Assembly: GCA_015680685.1 (NCBI GenBank)
Contig: MNCI01002829.1
Span: 331,688-395,687, forward strand
Length of the DNA: 64,000 bases
Source of the DNA: Gnetum montanum
Lineage: Eukaryota; Streptophyta; Gnetopsida; Gnetales; Gnetaceae
Direction: 5' to 3'
In this document: positions 45,790 to 57,455 of the stretch, piece by piece
Position numbering within the stretch: position 1 is the first letter of the stretch
Layout of the letters: every line of letters starts with the position of its first letter
Notes under the pieces: model-generated
Told to the model about the DNA's origin: nothing
The model's input: only the letters and a program-made list of their open reading frames with translations
Databases searched by the model: none
Program-made: the position numbers and the translations under genes

Positions 45790-47510
45790 TCAAAATTTCT
45801 TAATGTTGGAAAAAGTTGAATCCCATAGGATCACTGGAAGATATGCATCATGTTGAAAGGGTCTGATATGAAGATGATGCTTTTTGAAAATCTATGATTA
45901 ATGAATCTTGGGCTATGAAAGTAGATGAGGTATTGATGGAATGGATGAGAAAAAAGCATTATTGTGCTATTAGAATGGATAGTGTGGGTGATATGGGAAG
46001 TATTTATTGTTATTTATTGGAATTGGAAGGCTCAAGATGATGTGGAATCACTTGGCAGGTATAACATACAACAGTTCTACAAGTGGGTCCTTCCCAAAGC
46101 AAGCTCCAGCCCCTAATGCCCCTAATGCACTTAAGGAGTTGAATGTAATGGATACCTATTTAGCAAAACACACATATTAGTACCACCAAATTGGAAAAAG
46201 AACTCTATGTTACTCAAAATCATAAGTTATGATTATTCAAACAATGAGATGAAATGATTTTAAAAGGGATTGCAGAAATTAGGACGTGAGGTGTCTTACC
46301 ATAGGCATAATGAATTCTTGTGTTTTATTAGTGGTTAAGGTAATCATTAGCCTTTCTGTCTAAGATTCAAACTAAGTCCACACCACATTCCAGTGACATT
46401 GTCTTGTTTCATCTCTTGGAATTACAATTGTAAGGCTATCAATGTTACAAGGAGTATTATAACTTGGTGTATTGTTCAAGGAGTTTATTCATGGCACTTT
46501 TTTTTTTTTTTTTACATTTTGGCATGGGTAACATGTCTTTCTAGTGGAACCCCTAGAAATTTATTTTATGCTCTTTTATTTGTTAACTGTGTCAACCTTT
46601 TTAAGGTAGCACTTATTTTACTCTTACTCCCATTTTTCGTCAGATCTACAAGGATATAATACAACCTTGGTAAGATGATAGAACTTACAATAATAGTCCA
46701 AAAAGAATCCACAAGTCCCCTTGATGTCACACGCTTTTCATTCCACTTGGTTCTTCACTTTTCTATCCAAGTATAATGATCACAAGTTTATTCTTGGTTT
46801 GATGATGGAAAGAATATCATTATGGCCATGGTAAGAACCTCTTAGTATTGGAATGGATGGATGGATGATGTGGGCTCACTATGTGAATAATTAGTCTCTT
46901 ATGAGTTGATTTCATAGAGAAATTTTCATCTTATTGGGCTACATCTTGCCTTTATTTAATTATGTTTTATTAATGATCAAAAATTATTTACAAAGGATTT
47001 GAAACAAAGTATAAACCAAATGGGAAATATAGTAAAAATTATGAAAAAGTATAAGGAATGAAAAATGTTAAAACAATTGAAAAATATTAAAAATAATGTG
47101 AAAAATTGAAGAAATGAGAAAGTATAAAAGAATGAGAAAAATGTAAAAGAAATTGTAAAAGAAAATAGAAAAATCACTTATTAATTCTTAAGTCATGAAA
47201 AGGTGTCTCCCCCATGACTAAACTCTTGGGCAAGTATTCGGAAAATGCTCCCTATATCTCCTAGATCATACACTTTGGATGGTTCTCTTACCATCTTTAG
47301 GGTTTTATCTTTATTATGATTATCCCATGTGATATTGATGGTAGTTGAGTTTTGATCATCTAAGTTCTTGTTTTCCTTTCCCACTAGTGTGTGTTCATGA
47401 GTTAATATTTTCATTTTCAAGTCCTCAGTTGGAGTCATTTTCTTTGGATAGGAATTAGTAAGTGGTTCATGTGTATCCATGTCTATGTTTGACAAATTAA
47501 GGTTCTCAAT
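45790..47510 (-). other. E5 non-coding region between protease and ORF3
   Basis: No gene supported. It holds, in antisense on the given strand, GGGTCCTTCCCAAAGCAAGC (about 46085), CAAGTCCCCTTGATGTCACA (about 46710), GGATGATGTGGGCTCACT (about 46861) and the post-pol block GTCTCCCCCATGACTAAAC (about 47205). A T-rich run near 46498-46514 and A-rich sequence at 47000-47170 fill the rest. Confidence 0.65.
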
Positions 47511-48090
47511 TAGTGGTCAAAGGGTGTCTTTTGGTTTTGTGGCTTCTGCTCTTTTTTCTGCAAACATTTGTGTTTCATTATTACTATGGGTTGGTATGGT
47601 GTTTGTGTTAGTACTTTGAATATTTTGTCCACTATTATATCCTTCTCTCTTAGTAGTTATGCATGGAATTCTTTGTGTATGGATGGCTCCATGTTTTTCC
47701 TCTTTTGAGATCTCCAGAGATAAATCTCTCATGTTTAGCCTAGCATCAATGATGCTAAGCCATGCACTCCCCATGATGATTGGACATTCCTTATCAATAT
47801 CCTTCACATCAATCACCAAGAAGTATACTAGGTAGGACCACCCATTGATAGTGATTACTATGTTGTCAATTTATCCCAAAGGGATGAAAATAGATTGATT
47901 TGTAAGCTTCAAGTTGATGTTGCATTCCTTAAATGGTGGTGAGTTCCATGTTGGATATGTGTTGTAGGAGATTAAATTGACACCAGAACCTGAGTGCAGT
48001 AGATCTTTGCATAGTAGATTCCCAACTACTTGTAGATGAATTAAAGGAACTGCTGGGTCAAGTCGCTTCTGCGAAAGTGGCCCTACCTTA
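47511..48090 (-). pseudogene. E5 aspartic protease with lost catalytic Asp
   Basis: The reading has LIHLQVVGNLLCKDLLHSGSGVNLISY. The active-site Asp-Ser-Gly is His-Ser-Gly. It continues with NQSIFIPLG, a TAA, then GWSYLVYFLVIDV, ECPIIMGSAWLSIIDA and LSLEISKEE, and a tail to a TGA near 47517. The tail (NIQSTNTNTIPTHSNNETQ) is longer than in E1 and E4. RT does not follow. Confidence 0.8.
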
Positions 48091-50662
48091 ATCCAATTGG
48101 TAATAATTGCAATGAGGATTACAGTTTATATTTTTAAGCTTGAGGATGATAGAAGCTTGCCAAGAGTAAGAAGATCTATTTTAGGAGAAGATGGTCTTGA
48201 TAAAGCTCCTATTCTGCTAGCTTTCTTTGGACTCATCTTAAAAAAAGAACATTTCTTTATTTGGCCCTTAGCATTGCTAGTGAGATCTTCTATTCATACA
48301 TTTACTACCCTTATAGCCTTCTTCTACTATGATTATGATGGTAGTTCAGCTTGAACTACAAGTTTTGGCATTAGCGGCAAGGCATTTGGATTGGGCTTTG
48401 AGAGATCAACTACTTGTGGATGTATGTGCAAGTGTGGATTAGTCCTTGGTGGCGTCAATTGGTAGTATTTTGGTGGGTGATATCATGGATTCTAAATAGT
48501 GGTGTTTGCTAGTGAGATAGGATGCTCGACATAGTGTTCATAAGGATCAAGTTGTTGATATGGATACTCTTGCCATGGTGATGGCATGGCCCATGATTGT
48601 GGCTGCTACCATTTTTGATGGTAGTGCTTCTACGACTATGGCAAGGCTCTAGTAGGATAGTACATTGGTTGAGGTTATCTCCTATAGTTACCTTGAGGAT
48701 AAGGTAACCATTTGGGCATTTTCTTTTGAACAAATCATGGGTTAAGTGCATATTCCCCCAATTTCTTGTAGATGTACCATGACTAGACAACATCCCTTAG
48801 GATGCTCATACTGGCACATGTTATAGCCTTCATCATCTATGGAGTTGGTGTCTGAGTAACTAGCTACTAAAGCAACTTTGGCCTTTTATCCAAATTTCTT
48901 CTTCTTCTTTTTATCTTTGCCTCTATTGAGTGCTTATTTTGCTTTCTCCTCCATAATCTTTAGTGTTGTTGTACATCGTTCATCTACTAAATCCTACATT
49001 TTCACTACTTGTATTGCTACATCAATAATAGATTTCTTAATTGGTAGCATCTCTTTCCTAATGACTTGATCCAAGGTTTTCTTCTCTTGGGTATCACATA
49101 CCCATGCATCTCTTTTTTGGATTGATGAATCCCTATTGTATTCTTTAGCTAATTCCCTTTTTTTGAGTTCTCCTTCTTTTACCACTTGATCAATGAGTCT
49201 TTGGATCTGATGGACTGTTAATTCTTATAGTCTTCCTTGGGCATAAATCCCAAAGATCTCTCTTATTTTGTTTCTTAGCCCATCTATGATGTAGCTTAGT
49301 TGTTCCTTTGATGAAAATCCATGGCCTGGGCATCTATGTAATAGTAAATAATCTTTGCCCATTACTGCATCAAGGGTCTCATGAGTCCCTTATTTCCAGT
49401 TTTAGATTTACTTTCTTAGGTTTGACACTTGTGAATATGTATAATATTTGTCATTAAAAATTTCAAACATGGTACTCTAGCGTCTAATGGATTTAGGTTC
49501 CAATGACTTGTACCAACTTTCTACTTCCTTCACAAGTGTTCTAGAAAATAGCTTCAATTTCTGCCAATCACTTTCTATGTTTTGAAGATCATAAGCATCA
49601 TGGAATGCTTGAAGGTGATGCTAAGTATTACCATTGTAACCTCCTTCAAATCTAGGCATGTTATTCATATCTAGCCATTTAATTTGGCTATATTGCACAT
49701 TTCTGGTTGTATGTAGATTACTTCTTGAATGTCGATCATGTTCTGGATTGTCATAAGGGCTTCATCATCATGATTAGGTTCATAAGCTTTATGGTATTGG
49801 TGACCCCTTCTATGCTCCTACCTCTCTTGATCCTCCCTTCTCTCTCTATGTCTTTTTCTTTCATACTCCTTATCTTCTAAATCAAAATACCATGAGTATC
49901 TATCATGATGATCATGAGCTCTTATCTTTTTCCTATTAAAATATTAATACTTGTGTTGTCTTCTATCATAGGTCTCTGATGACCATGATGAAGTAGAGGA
50001 GGTAGCAAGAGGACGATGTTGGCTAGTTCTCATTTCATAATTGTTGTGAGTTTCCTTGTAGGATTTAGCAGGATCCCTTGCCTTAGAGTGTCACTTGTAT
50101 CTTGAGTTAGTAGCCTCGCCCTTGTGTGTCTATACCAGAATAGAGTGAATTTGGACTTTGATAGGTTCTTCTAGTCTAATGATAAGTGTCTTTGATGGCT
50201 CCTCATAGCCCTGTTGGAGTTGTTTCAACATGAACTAATTAGCATCAAGCTCTTCTATGATAATAGATGTGTTGGTTTGTTTCCATTTGGTATTAGCATG
50301 TTTAATTTCCATAAAAACATCTCTTTATATCTACTCCCTTATAGGTTTGTAAGGTCTAGTCATGTGTTGAGTCACATGGTACTCTTCTTGAATCTGGTCC
50401 AAGTGCATTCCTCTTAGAGTAGTTTATAGCATGTTTAGTGTTGCACATTCAAGAGGTTGGACTGTGTTGCCTTACATATCTCTCCACCTCATTTGTTTGT
50501 CCGAATGGACTATGAAGGTGAAGTCTGGATGATATGGATCAATGTGAGCATAAGTAATTTATGTCTGCATTAGTATTCCCCAATCTTCTTCATCAACAGT
50601 TTTGTCACTACTCCTTCTTGTGTTCTTGGTAGGTCATGATTGATCATTGTGTAAAGCCATGT
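48091..50662 (-). pseudogene. E5 gag
   Basis: Starts MALHNDQS at 50662. The N-terminal domain has YHPDFTFIVHSDKQMRWRDM. The middle is rich in Arg, His and Asp (about 49990-49760). The core has the LDLKEVT and HSMMLMI segment (about 49660-49590, frame-shifted) and an AKEYNRDSSIQKRDAWV stretch (about 49150). The knuckle region has YEHPKGCCLVMVHLQEIGG (about 48810-48750). The tail continues to about 48400. Stops and shifts are frequent. The domain order is the same as in E2, E4 and E8. Confidence 0.78.
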
Positions 50663-50779
50663 TATTGTTTCTTGATGGTCTGTGTTAAGTGTGATTTATA
50701 TTAAGGTTGTGAAGATTAGAGTTAGGTTTTGATACAACAAACTTTGGAAAATTAATTCCTTAGTATAACATGGACTTAT

Positions 50780-50797
50780 CCCTGGCAACAACACCAA
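50780..50797 (-). promoter_or_regulatory. E5 primer binding site, tRNA-Asp type
   Basis: The minus strand reads TTGGTGTTGTTGCCAGGG directly after the LTR end CGCTCATCA. Confidence 0.78.
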
Positions 50798-51649
50798 TGA
50801 TGAGCGGTGGAGTATCCAACACCCAACCATATGTGATACAAGTGTTCACGTGCAATCCCAGTCGAACTCTATAGATAAGGCAATGTGATTATACTAGTAA
50901 TTAGTTAGCATTCATGATCCTTATCTTCCCACATGAGCTAGTAAAATTAGTGCACATGGTTTAACTCACAATAAGGTATATGATATTGATGTTGTATTGG
51001 CCATTAAGCTCTTAGTAAACATGAAGTAAAAGTAAGGGTTTCTAAATCTAAGTGATAGTAAAACAAATCTAAACTAGCCTATGCAATGACTAGTTGATCC
51101 TAATCTTCCAATCACACCTTGGACTTCGTGCAACTACTATTGGGATTACCAAGAATTAGACTACTCGACGTACCAAGTGATAGTACTACTAGGTTACCAA
51201 GTAGTTACACTTACATGCTCAAGATTAGTCGTACTCATTCTGCTTAATGACATTAAAAGTAAATTGCAAGAAATGGTAAACATAAATTATGAAAATAGTA
51301 AATAGTAAACTAATTAAAATTAGAAATGAAACTAAGTGGTGCTGCAATGATGTAAAGTAATCTCGATCTTTATTTCTGGTCATGCAATTTGTCCAAGTAC
51401 ATCATACTTGAATAAAGATTTCATTCAATTACAAAATATCACATTGCAAGCACACACTGCTAAGTACTAAATTCAAGAAAACAAAATAAAAGAGTTCTAT
51501 TACTAGGCTATCAAATCTACTACAGATCTGTGTACCCAAGTGTTGCTTATGACTAGCACACACCTTGCGATATCGTTTATATGATAATGTATAGTGAGAT
51601 ATGATAACGTATCTACAATACCATTGGCCCAAAATTTTTGGATTTATCA
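50798..51649 (-). repeat. E5 5' LTR, family B (852 bp)
   Basis: Pairs with 31282-32146. It begins TGATAAATCC and ends CGCTCATCA on the minus strand. The ATAAT duplication follows at 51650-51654. Confidence 0.92.
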
Positions 51650-51684
51650 ATAATAAACAAAGAAAATTTAGAGTATATCATAAG

Positions 51685-52589
51685 TGATGAATGGTGAATA
51701 CCCCTATGCTCAATCATATGAATCACTAAGCATTCACATGTGATCTGGTCAAATTCCATGGAATCTATATCTTTTGGTACACTAGCCTCTAAGAAGTGAA
51801 CTTGCCCTAATAGTCATTCATTGCTTTCCCAATTACACTTGTGATATGGCTATGGTTAAGTGTAATTGAGGCATATAATTTTTATTAGTTTTTATGTTTT
51901 ATGTTTTGGGTGATTAAAATAAAGGATGAAAGGAATGAGATAATTTAACTGCTAATTTAATCTAACTAACTAACCAAGGCATAACTATTCCTAACATAAG
52001 CATCTGGTCCCACTTTTTGTATCATCTTGAACATGCATAATGCTTTTGGGTTACCAAACATTAAGTTTTACTAGGATTACCAAGCATCATGCGCATGCTT
52101 AAAGTGGGCGTACTTAGGTGCTTAATTAATCAGTACTTAATCTAGCTTAGTTCAGCCTAATTAATTATTTAATTGCTTAAAGAATTAAGGGAAATTGCAT
52201 AAAACATTCAATGAATAAATAAATAATTAATCAATTTCAAAGTGTTGCAAGGTTTATCAAAAAGCTCATCTTTATTATTGCACACATAGTTGTGCTTAGG
52301 TACAATAGTGCTCAAATAAAGATCCATGCTTTCTTGACTCCTACTGCAGGCACTTAGAAAAATATTTTAACTTCTAAATGATAAAATTACAAGAGCTCCA
52401 CTACAAATATGACAAGACATGCTATAAACATAGTGGGCGAGCATATAATTATAGGCAAAAATAGACACTACATCGATGGGATCATGTCAACATGTCAAAT
52501 CATATGTTGATAGGGCCTAGTTGATGGGGCCTAGTCGACGAGGCCTAGCCAATAGGGCCCAGTCAACACAACCCATTTATGATTTACCA
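51685..52589 (-). repeat. E6 3' LTR, family C (905 bp)
   Basis: The minus strand begins TGGTAAATCA and ends CCATTCATCA. U3 holds about four 14-15 base units of the type (A/G)TC(G/A)ACTAGGCCC (52575-52510), then CCTATAATTATATGC (about 52450) as TATA region. The core has AATAATAAAGATGAGC (near 52275). Paired TTGGTAA units lie at about 52040-52095. Confidence 0.85.
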
Positions 52590-52924
52590 TACCCTAATGA
52601 CTGAATGAAAAGTTATGCTTGAGTTCTTTACGAATTTGGAAAGATATGGAATTATTGACTGATGATAGACATATGACAAACATAAACAAACACAAATAAA
52701 TAATAACTGCCAAAGTGTATGGATATAGAATCATTACAAAATTCTTTGGTGTTCAAGATTACAAAAGTGAGCACCAAGACAAAATTGACAAACATCATTT
52801 CTCTAATGGCATGAAGATGATGGAAAAGATTAAATAGTCCTAGGTGGTGGAGGCTCCTAAGGTTCTGAAGGACCTTCTCCTACTTAAAGCACACATAATG
52901 GTTGAGGTTGTTGTCATTGTCCCA

Positions 52925-55693
52925 CTACAACTGCAACTTCTGAGAAAGACAGAAAGCATCCAACAATGCTTTCATCTTCTCCTCCTTACTCCTAGGATGA
53001 TGCACGATTCATGTAGCTTCTCCAATGTTGGTTGGAATGGGCAGATCCCAAGGACAAGGCACTGTTGGAAACAACTCCTTGACATTAACGAACCACGTAG
53101 CAAATTGTTTGCGTTTGATGTTGAATTCCCTAATTGCATTTTACAACTCCTAGTAGTTGTTCATTCTTTTGGCTAGGGTCTTAGTAATTGATCTCTAATC
53201 AGTGAATCTTGCCCTAAGAACTTCAAGTTCAGTGTTTGCAATCTCAAGCTATTGCTTGATTTCCTTGTGGTGCTTAACCTTTTCCTCATATAGCACATAT
53301 GAGCTAGCCACCTATTTTTCTAACTCTGACCATGGTTGTCCAGCAGTCAACATTACTAGGTTTGCATATCAGAGATTAGCAAGCTTCATCTATTTAGTCA
53401 TCTCTTCAATCTGCAACTTATTCATGTGGATCTCCACTTTTTTGTAAGCATCTATCCCATCAATAATAGGTTGCCACACCTCTTTTCCTTCCTTAAGTTG
53501 TTGGAGGATCTCAATAACTTTTGCCTTAGGCATCTAGATATGTTTTTCATTAACTTCCTTCTGTAGGCCAGCTTTACCTCTATAGTGGTTCTTGACTCTC
53601 TCAAATTTGAGAGCCTCCTTCTTCCAGGCAGCAATCTTAGTCATAGATTTTTGGCATAATGCATGGATTTTCTCCATAGAGAGATTTCTATTCTCCACTT
53701 CCAACCTCCTAAGCTTAGTGTTCACTTTAGCTAGTTTCTCCTACTATTGATGGATGATTTCTTGCATTTGATGTTTCTGCACATCAACATTTCGTAGGTG
53801 ATGATATTTTGCAGTCAACATCTCATTCTCTAAGTGTATCTAGACCAAGTCCTTATAAACTAAATATGTTTTGGCCTTGGCCATGGATTGGTCAAAGATA
53901 GTTATTATCATTCCTACCTTACCTTGTTTAAGTTTATCTTAAAGTTGTGGAAAAGCTTCATCTCTTATTAGTGTAGGGTTGAGGAGCATGGGATCAGTAA
54001 GACAGGCTCTTAATTCAACAATCTTCGCAACCAAGTGTTGGTTTTGTGTTTGAGCTGTTTCAAGTTATCCTTCTAGAATGATGCATTTGCCCTTTGCTTT
54101 AAGTAGCTCTGACTTGGTTGCTATGATGTTATCTAAAAAATTAAAGATATATAGAATTAGTTACCTAGTTCCTACTAATTGGTCCAAAAATTCCTCGTGC
54201 TCGACTACACTCAATCGGTTGCTAACAATTCCTACGAACATCTACACATCTCTAAGTGTAAAGACGTCTAGTATAGATGTTGCAGGTGCATTTAGTACTT
54301 CAACGATATGATCAACAACCACTTCTATTGCTATCTCTTGCCCTTGGTGTTGCATCACCAAGACAGTTGCCTCCTCACCCTCCACCAAGCACATTGAAAA
54401 AGTAGCATCATTCCCAGAGATTTCTAGGAATTGTTGTTATTACAAGAGAGACACCAATACCTCTCAAAAACTAGTATTTGACCTTGTGGGTAGTTGCATT
54501 CTTTGGACTAAGATTATTGGCCCACCTCCCTCCATATGACTAATTATTTGAGCCACTTTGTTGAGGTGACTCATTGTAGGGAAGTACATAGATGGATCCC
54601 CACCACTTGTTCCTGCTCACTGCTCCCAATCACGCAAGAGTTGCTCTCGGATCATGCATACACACTCAATGGTTGCATGGGCCTCTGGTGTTGTTTATTA
54701 AGCGGTTGGTGGAGGTGGCGATTACTGCTCCTCTTCTTTAGACACAGTAGGAATTTTATCTTTCATCCTCTCAAACCAAGAGGAAATGGGAGTATGCCTA
54801 ATTGTATCATTTACATAGTGGACTGTCTTTTCCCTCTTAATGAGTTTTCTGATAAAGCATGAAAATGGCAGGATTTTCCTTCCATGTTCATTTTCTTTGA
54901 AATGCTATTCCATCTCTAGATATATTAACTGTAAAAGGTTAATAGGAAATTTTTCACTTAAAGCGATACATGCGTGAGTAAAGAAAGTAGTCACTTTGCT
55001 GGGCCTCACCATTGGATTGAGGTGATAAGCCACTATCTTGAAGTATATGAGCTTCGCTGGTGTGAGTTTGTCAAACTCCTTGCAGTTAATCCCATAACAT
55101 CACTAGGTCCACTCCCTTTTTGCCTCTGAGTCTACATGCATGGAGATTTTTGCTAGATGAGTGCTAAAATCAGGTAGACCAAGAGCCTGCGTAATAGCTT
55201 CTATTAAGTAGGACACCTGAATATCCTTAATTCTCATAGTGGCTCCTACCTTTTTGCTATTCTAGAAGAGATATGTCTCTCCCATGTACCACTCCCCACT
55301 AGAAGTGATGATTGGCCACATGGGAGAGTTTTGCAATTGCATTTTAACTTTTGGTGGAGCATTTTCTAAGAATGGTCCAAAGTTTAATTCTTGGAGAACT
55401 GAGCATCGGACATCATAAGGCTTAGTTATGTCAAGGCAGGCTTGTGTTAATGTGACCTCAAGTCTTGGTACAAGCCCTAGTGCCTCTCCTCTTTGAGATT
55501 GTTGAGTCGTAGTCTCTTCCTCGGGAATTTGTTGAATAGATTCCACTTTGCGCTCCTTTGGAAGAGATCCTATTACATGAGTTTCTATGGCCTGCTCTTG
55601 AGCTTGTTCTTGTTATTCCCTTATAGCTATAGGTTTTTTCTCCCTTGGTGGTGATGGTCCTCCTTCCTATGGTTGTTTTGTTCTTGGCACCAT
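52925..55693 (-). pseudogene. E6 ORF3, full length (923 codons)
   Basis: From ATG 55693 to TAG 52927-52925 is 2,769 bases, a multiple of three, with several in-frame stops. Order: MVPRTKQP and a Gln/Glu-rich N-terminus; then NFGPFLENAPPKVKMQLQ, WPIITSSGEWYMGETYLF; KIVAYHLNPMVRPSKVTTFF, then FPINLLQ and ILPFSCFIRKLIKRE. The last region resembles the 'putative plant transposon protein' domain seen in Athila-like ORFs. From about 54080 on it is a long coiled coil (LRRLEVENRNLSMEKIHAL). The end is FATWFVNVKELFPTVPCPW, PTNIGEAT, VHHPRSKEEKMKALL. It is sense-oriented, directly before the 3' LTR, where other plant elements carry env-like genes. I see no signal peptide or clear membrane segment. Confidence 0.78.
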
Positions 55694-56008
55694 CTATGAC
55701 CACAACATGAGGAAGGGTTAGCATTTAATGTGTAACTTGAAACAATTGGGATACTTTATCCCTTAGGGTAGTTACACTTGGCTAAGTTGTGATCATGGCC
55801 TGGTTAATTATTCTAATATTATTTTATTCTTATTTTAATATTAATAAATAATTTTAGGTTTACTGGAGTTTGTTGGAAGGGTTAAATTCTCAAAAATTGA
55901 TGGCTTAATGATGTTCTATTCATTAATCCTTTTGAGGAGTTAGAAAAATTTTGAAAAAAAAATCATTAGAAACATTAAGCTTTGTGGCCCTCACAACTAA
56001 GAGCTTAC
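55694..56008 (-). promoter_or_regulatory. E6 probable intron ending at the ORF3 start codon
   Basis: A strong donor CAGAG/GTAAGC (GT at 56008-56007) lies 150 bases after the TATA box. The acceptor TCATAG (AG at 55695-55694) stands immediately before ATG 55693. The length would be 315 bases. E3 has the same AG-then-ATG arrangement (GATTATAG before 14888). Confidence 0.45.
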
Positions 56009-56156
56009 CTCTGGTAGCTACAGGATTAAAGAATGAAGTGATTTGGACAAACGGTGTGAAAGTTATGGGCTTTGGAAGATTTTGGGCTCTAAAAAATTAC
56101 AAAAACTCCCATCTCATTTTGAAACAAATGACAAAAAAATTGAAAGTGTTGGGTAG

Positions 56157-56271
56157 TATTTATAGAATTTTTGTGCTGCATTAATTGGGCCTAGTCGATG
56201 TAGCTAGGTCAATGCAATTGCTCAGGTCGATTAGGCCTAGTCGACGGGGCTATTGACCACCATTGACTTTG
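56157..56271 (-). promoter_or_regulatory. E6 internal array and TATA box upstream of ORF3
   Basis: On the minus strand (56271-56186) units of the type (A/G)TCGACTAGGCC stand in a row with decayed copies: GTCGACTAGGCC, ATCGACC, ATTGACC, ATCGACTAGGCC. They are followed by CTATAAATAC (TATAAATA at 56164-56157). The array motif is that of the E6 LTR and not that of the A or B LTRs. Confidence 0.6.
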
Positions 56272-57455
56272 TCCAAAATATTAAAAACAAGGAGTTTTCA
56301 TGTGAAATGAGGGTCAATTGGAAGCCCAAAAAGCCATAAACATGATGAAAATATTAGAAGAGGATTTTGAAGTTTAAAAAATTGAGAAATGATTAGAGAA
56401 TGATATTTCATGAAGAAGAATGCCTTAAGGAGCACATAGTTGGATGCATGATGGAGAACATGAAAGATTTGATTGCAGCAACATCTAAGGGTAATGAACT
56501 TAACTAACCAAATCATGAGATATGCAAGTGGGTCCTTCCCAGAGCAACACATGCTCTTTTTGCCCTTGCATAACCTCAACTAAGGAGTCCATGAGCCCAT
56601 AGTTGATTAATGGTTATGAAAAGTTAAGGACCAAACTTGGAGAATCTATTTAGGAATTTCAACATATCAAACTAAGACATGAAACAAAAACATGAAAACT
56701 GGTAGTGAGGTGAGTTATGAAGAGCATTGATGGATGAGATAAAGAATGGAATGGAAGTCCCTTGTGAGGATCATGGTTAAATGATCCGATAAAATCCAGC
56801 CTTAGTCCAGACCAAAACCAACTATGTTGAGTGACTTTGCATCACCACTCTAGGATCGATCCATCTCCTTAAGACACAAGAATGCTTCCACGAACAACCA
56901 CCATTCCTTATTTGAGAAAAAAAGAGAAGTACGAAGTCAGAAAGGTCATTAGTTATAGGGGACCTTAAGCATGGGTAACATGTCTTTCTAGTCCCATAAC
57001 CAATGCTTATAGCCCGTTTATTTTGTCTAAGGGGTGTGCTTTGAATTTCCATCATGATTTTTCATTTTTTTGTTTGTTGTTTTTTTTTTCTAAATTTTTA
57101 GATGGGAACCACCCCATGCAAAGACTTATTCAACTTCCTGTTATTAGTCAACATGAAATAGTAAGAAATCCATGAAAACACTTATACACTCAAGCAAGTG
57201 GAGAAGCACAAAGAGCTTTGAATCTCCTTGAAGTCACACCCTTTTCAAACTTTTGAATCCCTTCCAAGTTTAGAAACTATCGAGGTCATAAGTTTGTTAA
57301 GGTTTTATTAATGAAAAAGGACCACATATTTCCAAAACAAGGAAACCATAGAGTTTGTGGATGGGTGGATGATGTGGACTCATTACCTATTCCATGAAAA
57401 AGAAACCAACCTAATTTATCAATCATCAAAATTTAAATATAGAAACCAAACACTC

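Larger units (their letters stand above)
31282..51649 (-). mobile_element. E5: gag-PR-ORF3 LTR retrotransposon (LTR family B), split by E4
   Basis: Minus-strand element with 3' LTR 31282-32146 and 5' LTR 50798-51649. The target duplication is perfect: ATAAT at 31277-31281 and 51650-51654. Sense order is LTR, primer site, gag (about 50662-48500), protease (about 48090-47517), non-coding region (47200-45790), internal array and TATA (45781-45690), ORF3 (45184-43894, then 33861-32349), LTR. No RT or integrase is present. E4 sits inside ORF3. Over the first 210 bases the LTRs differ at about 24 places by my count, so this is an old insertion. Confidence 0.92.
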
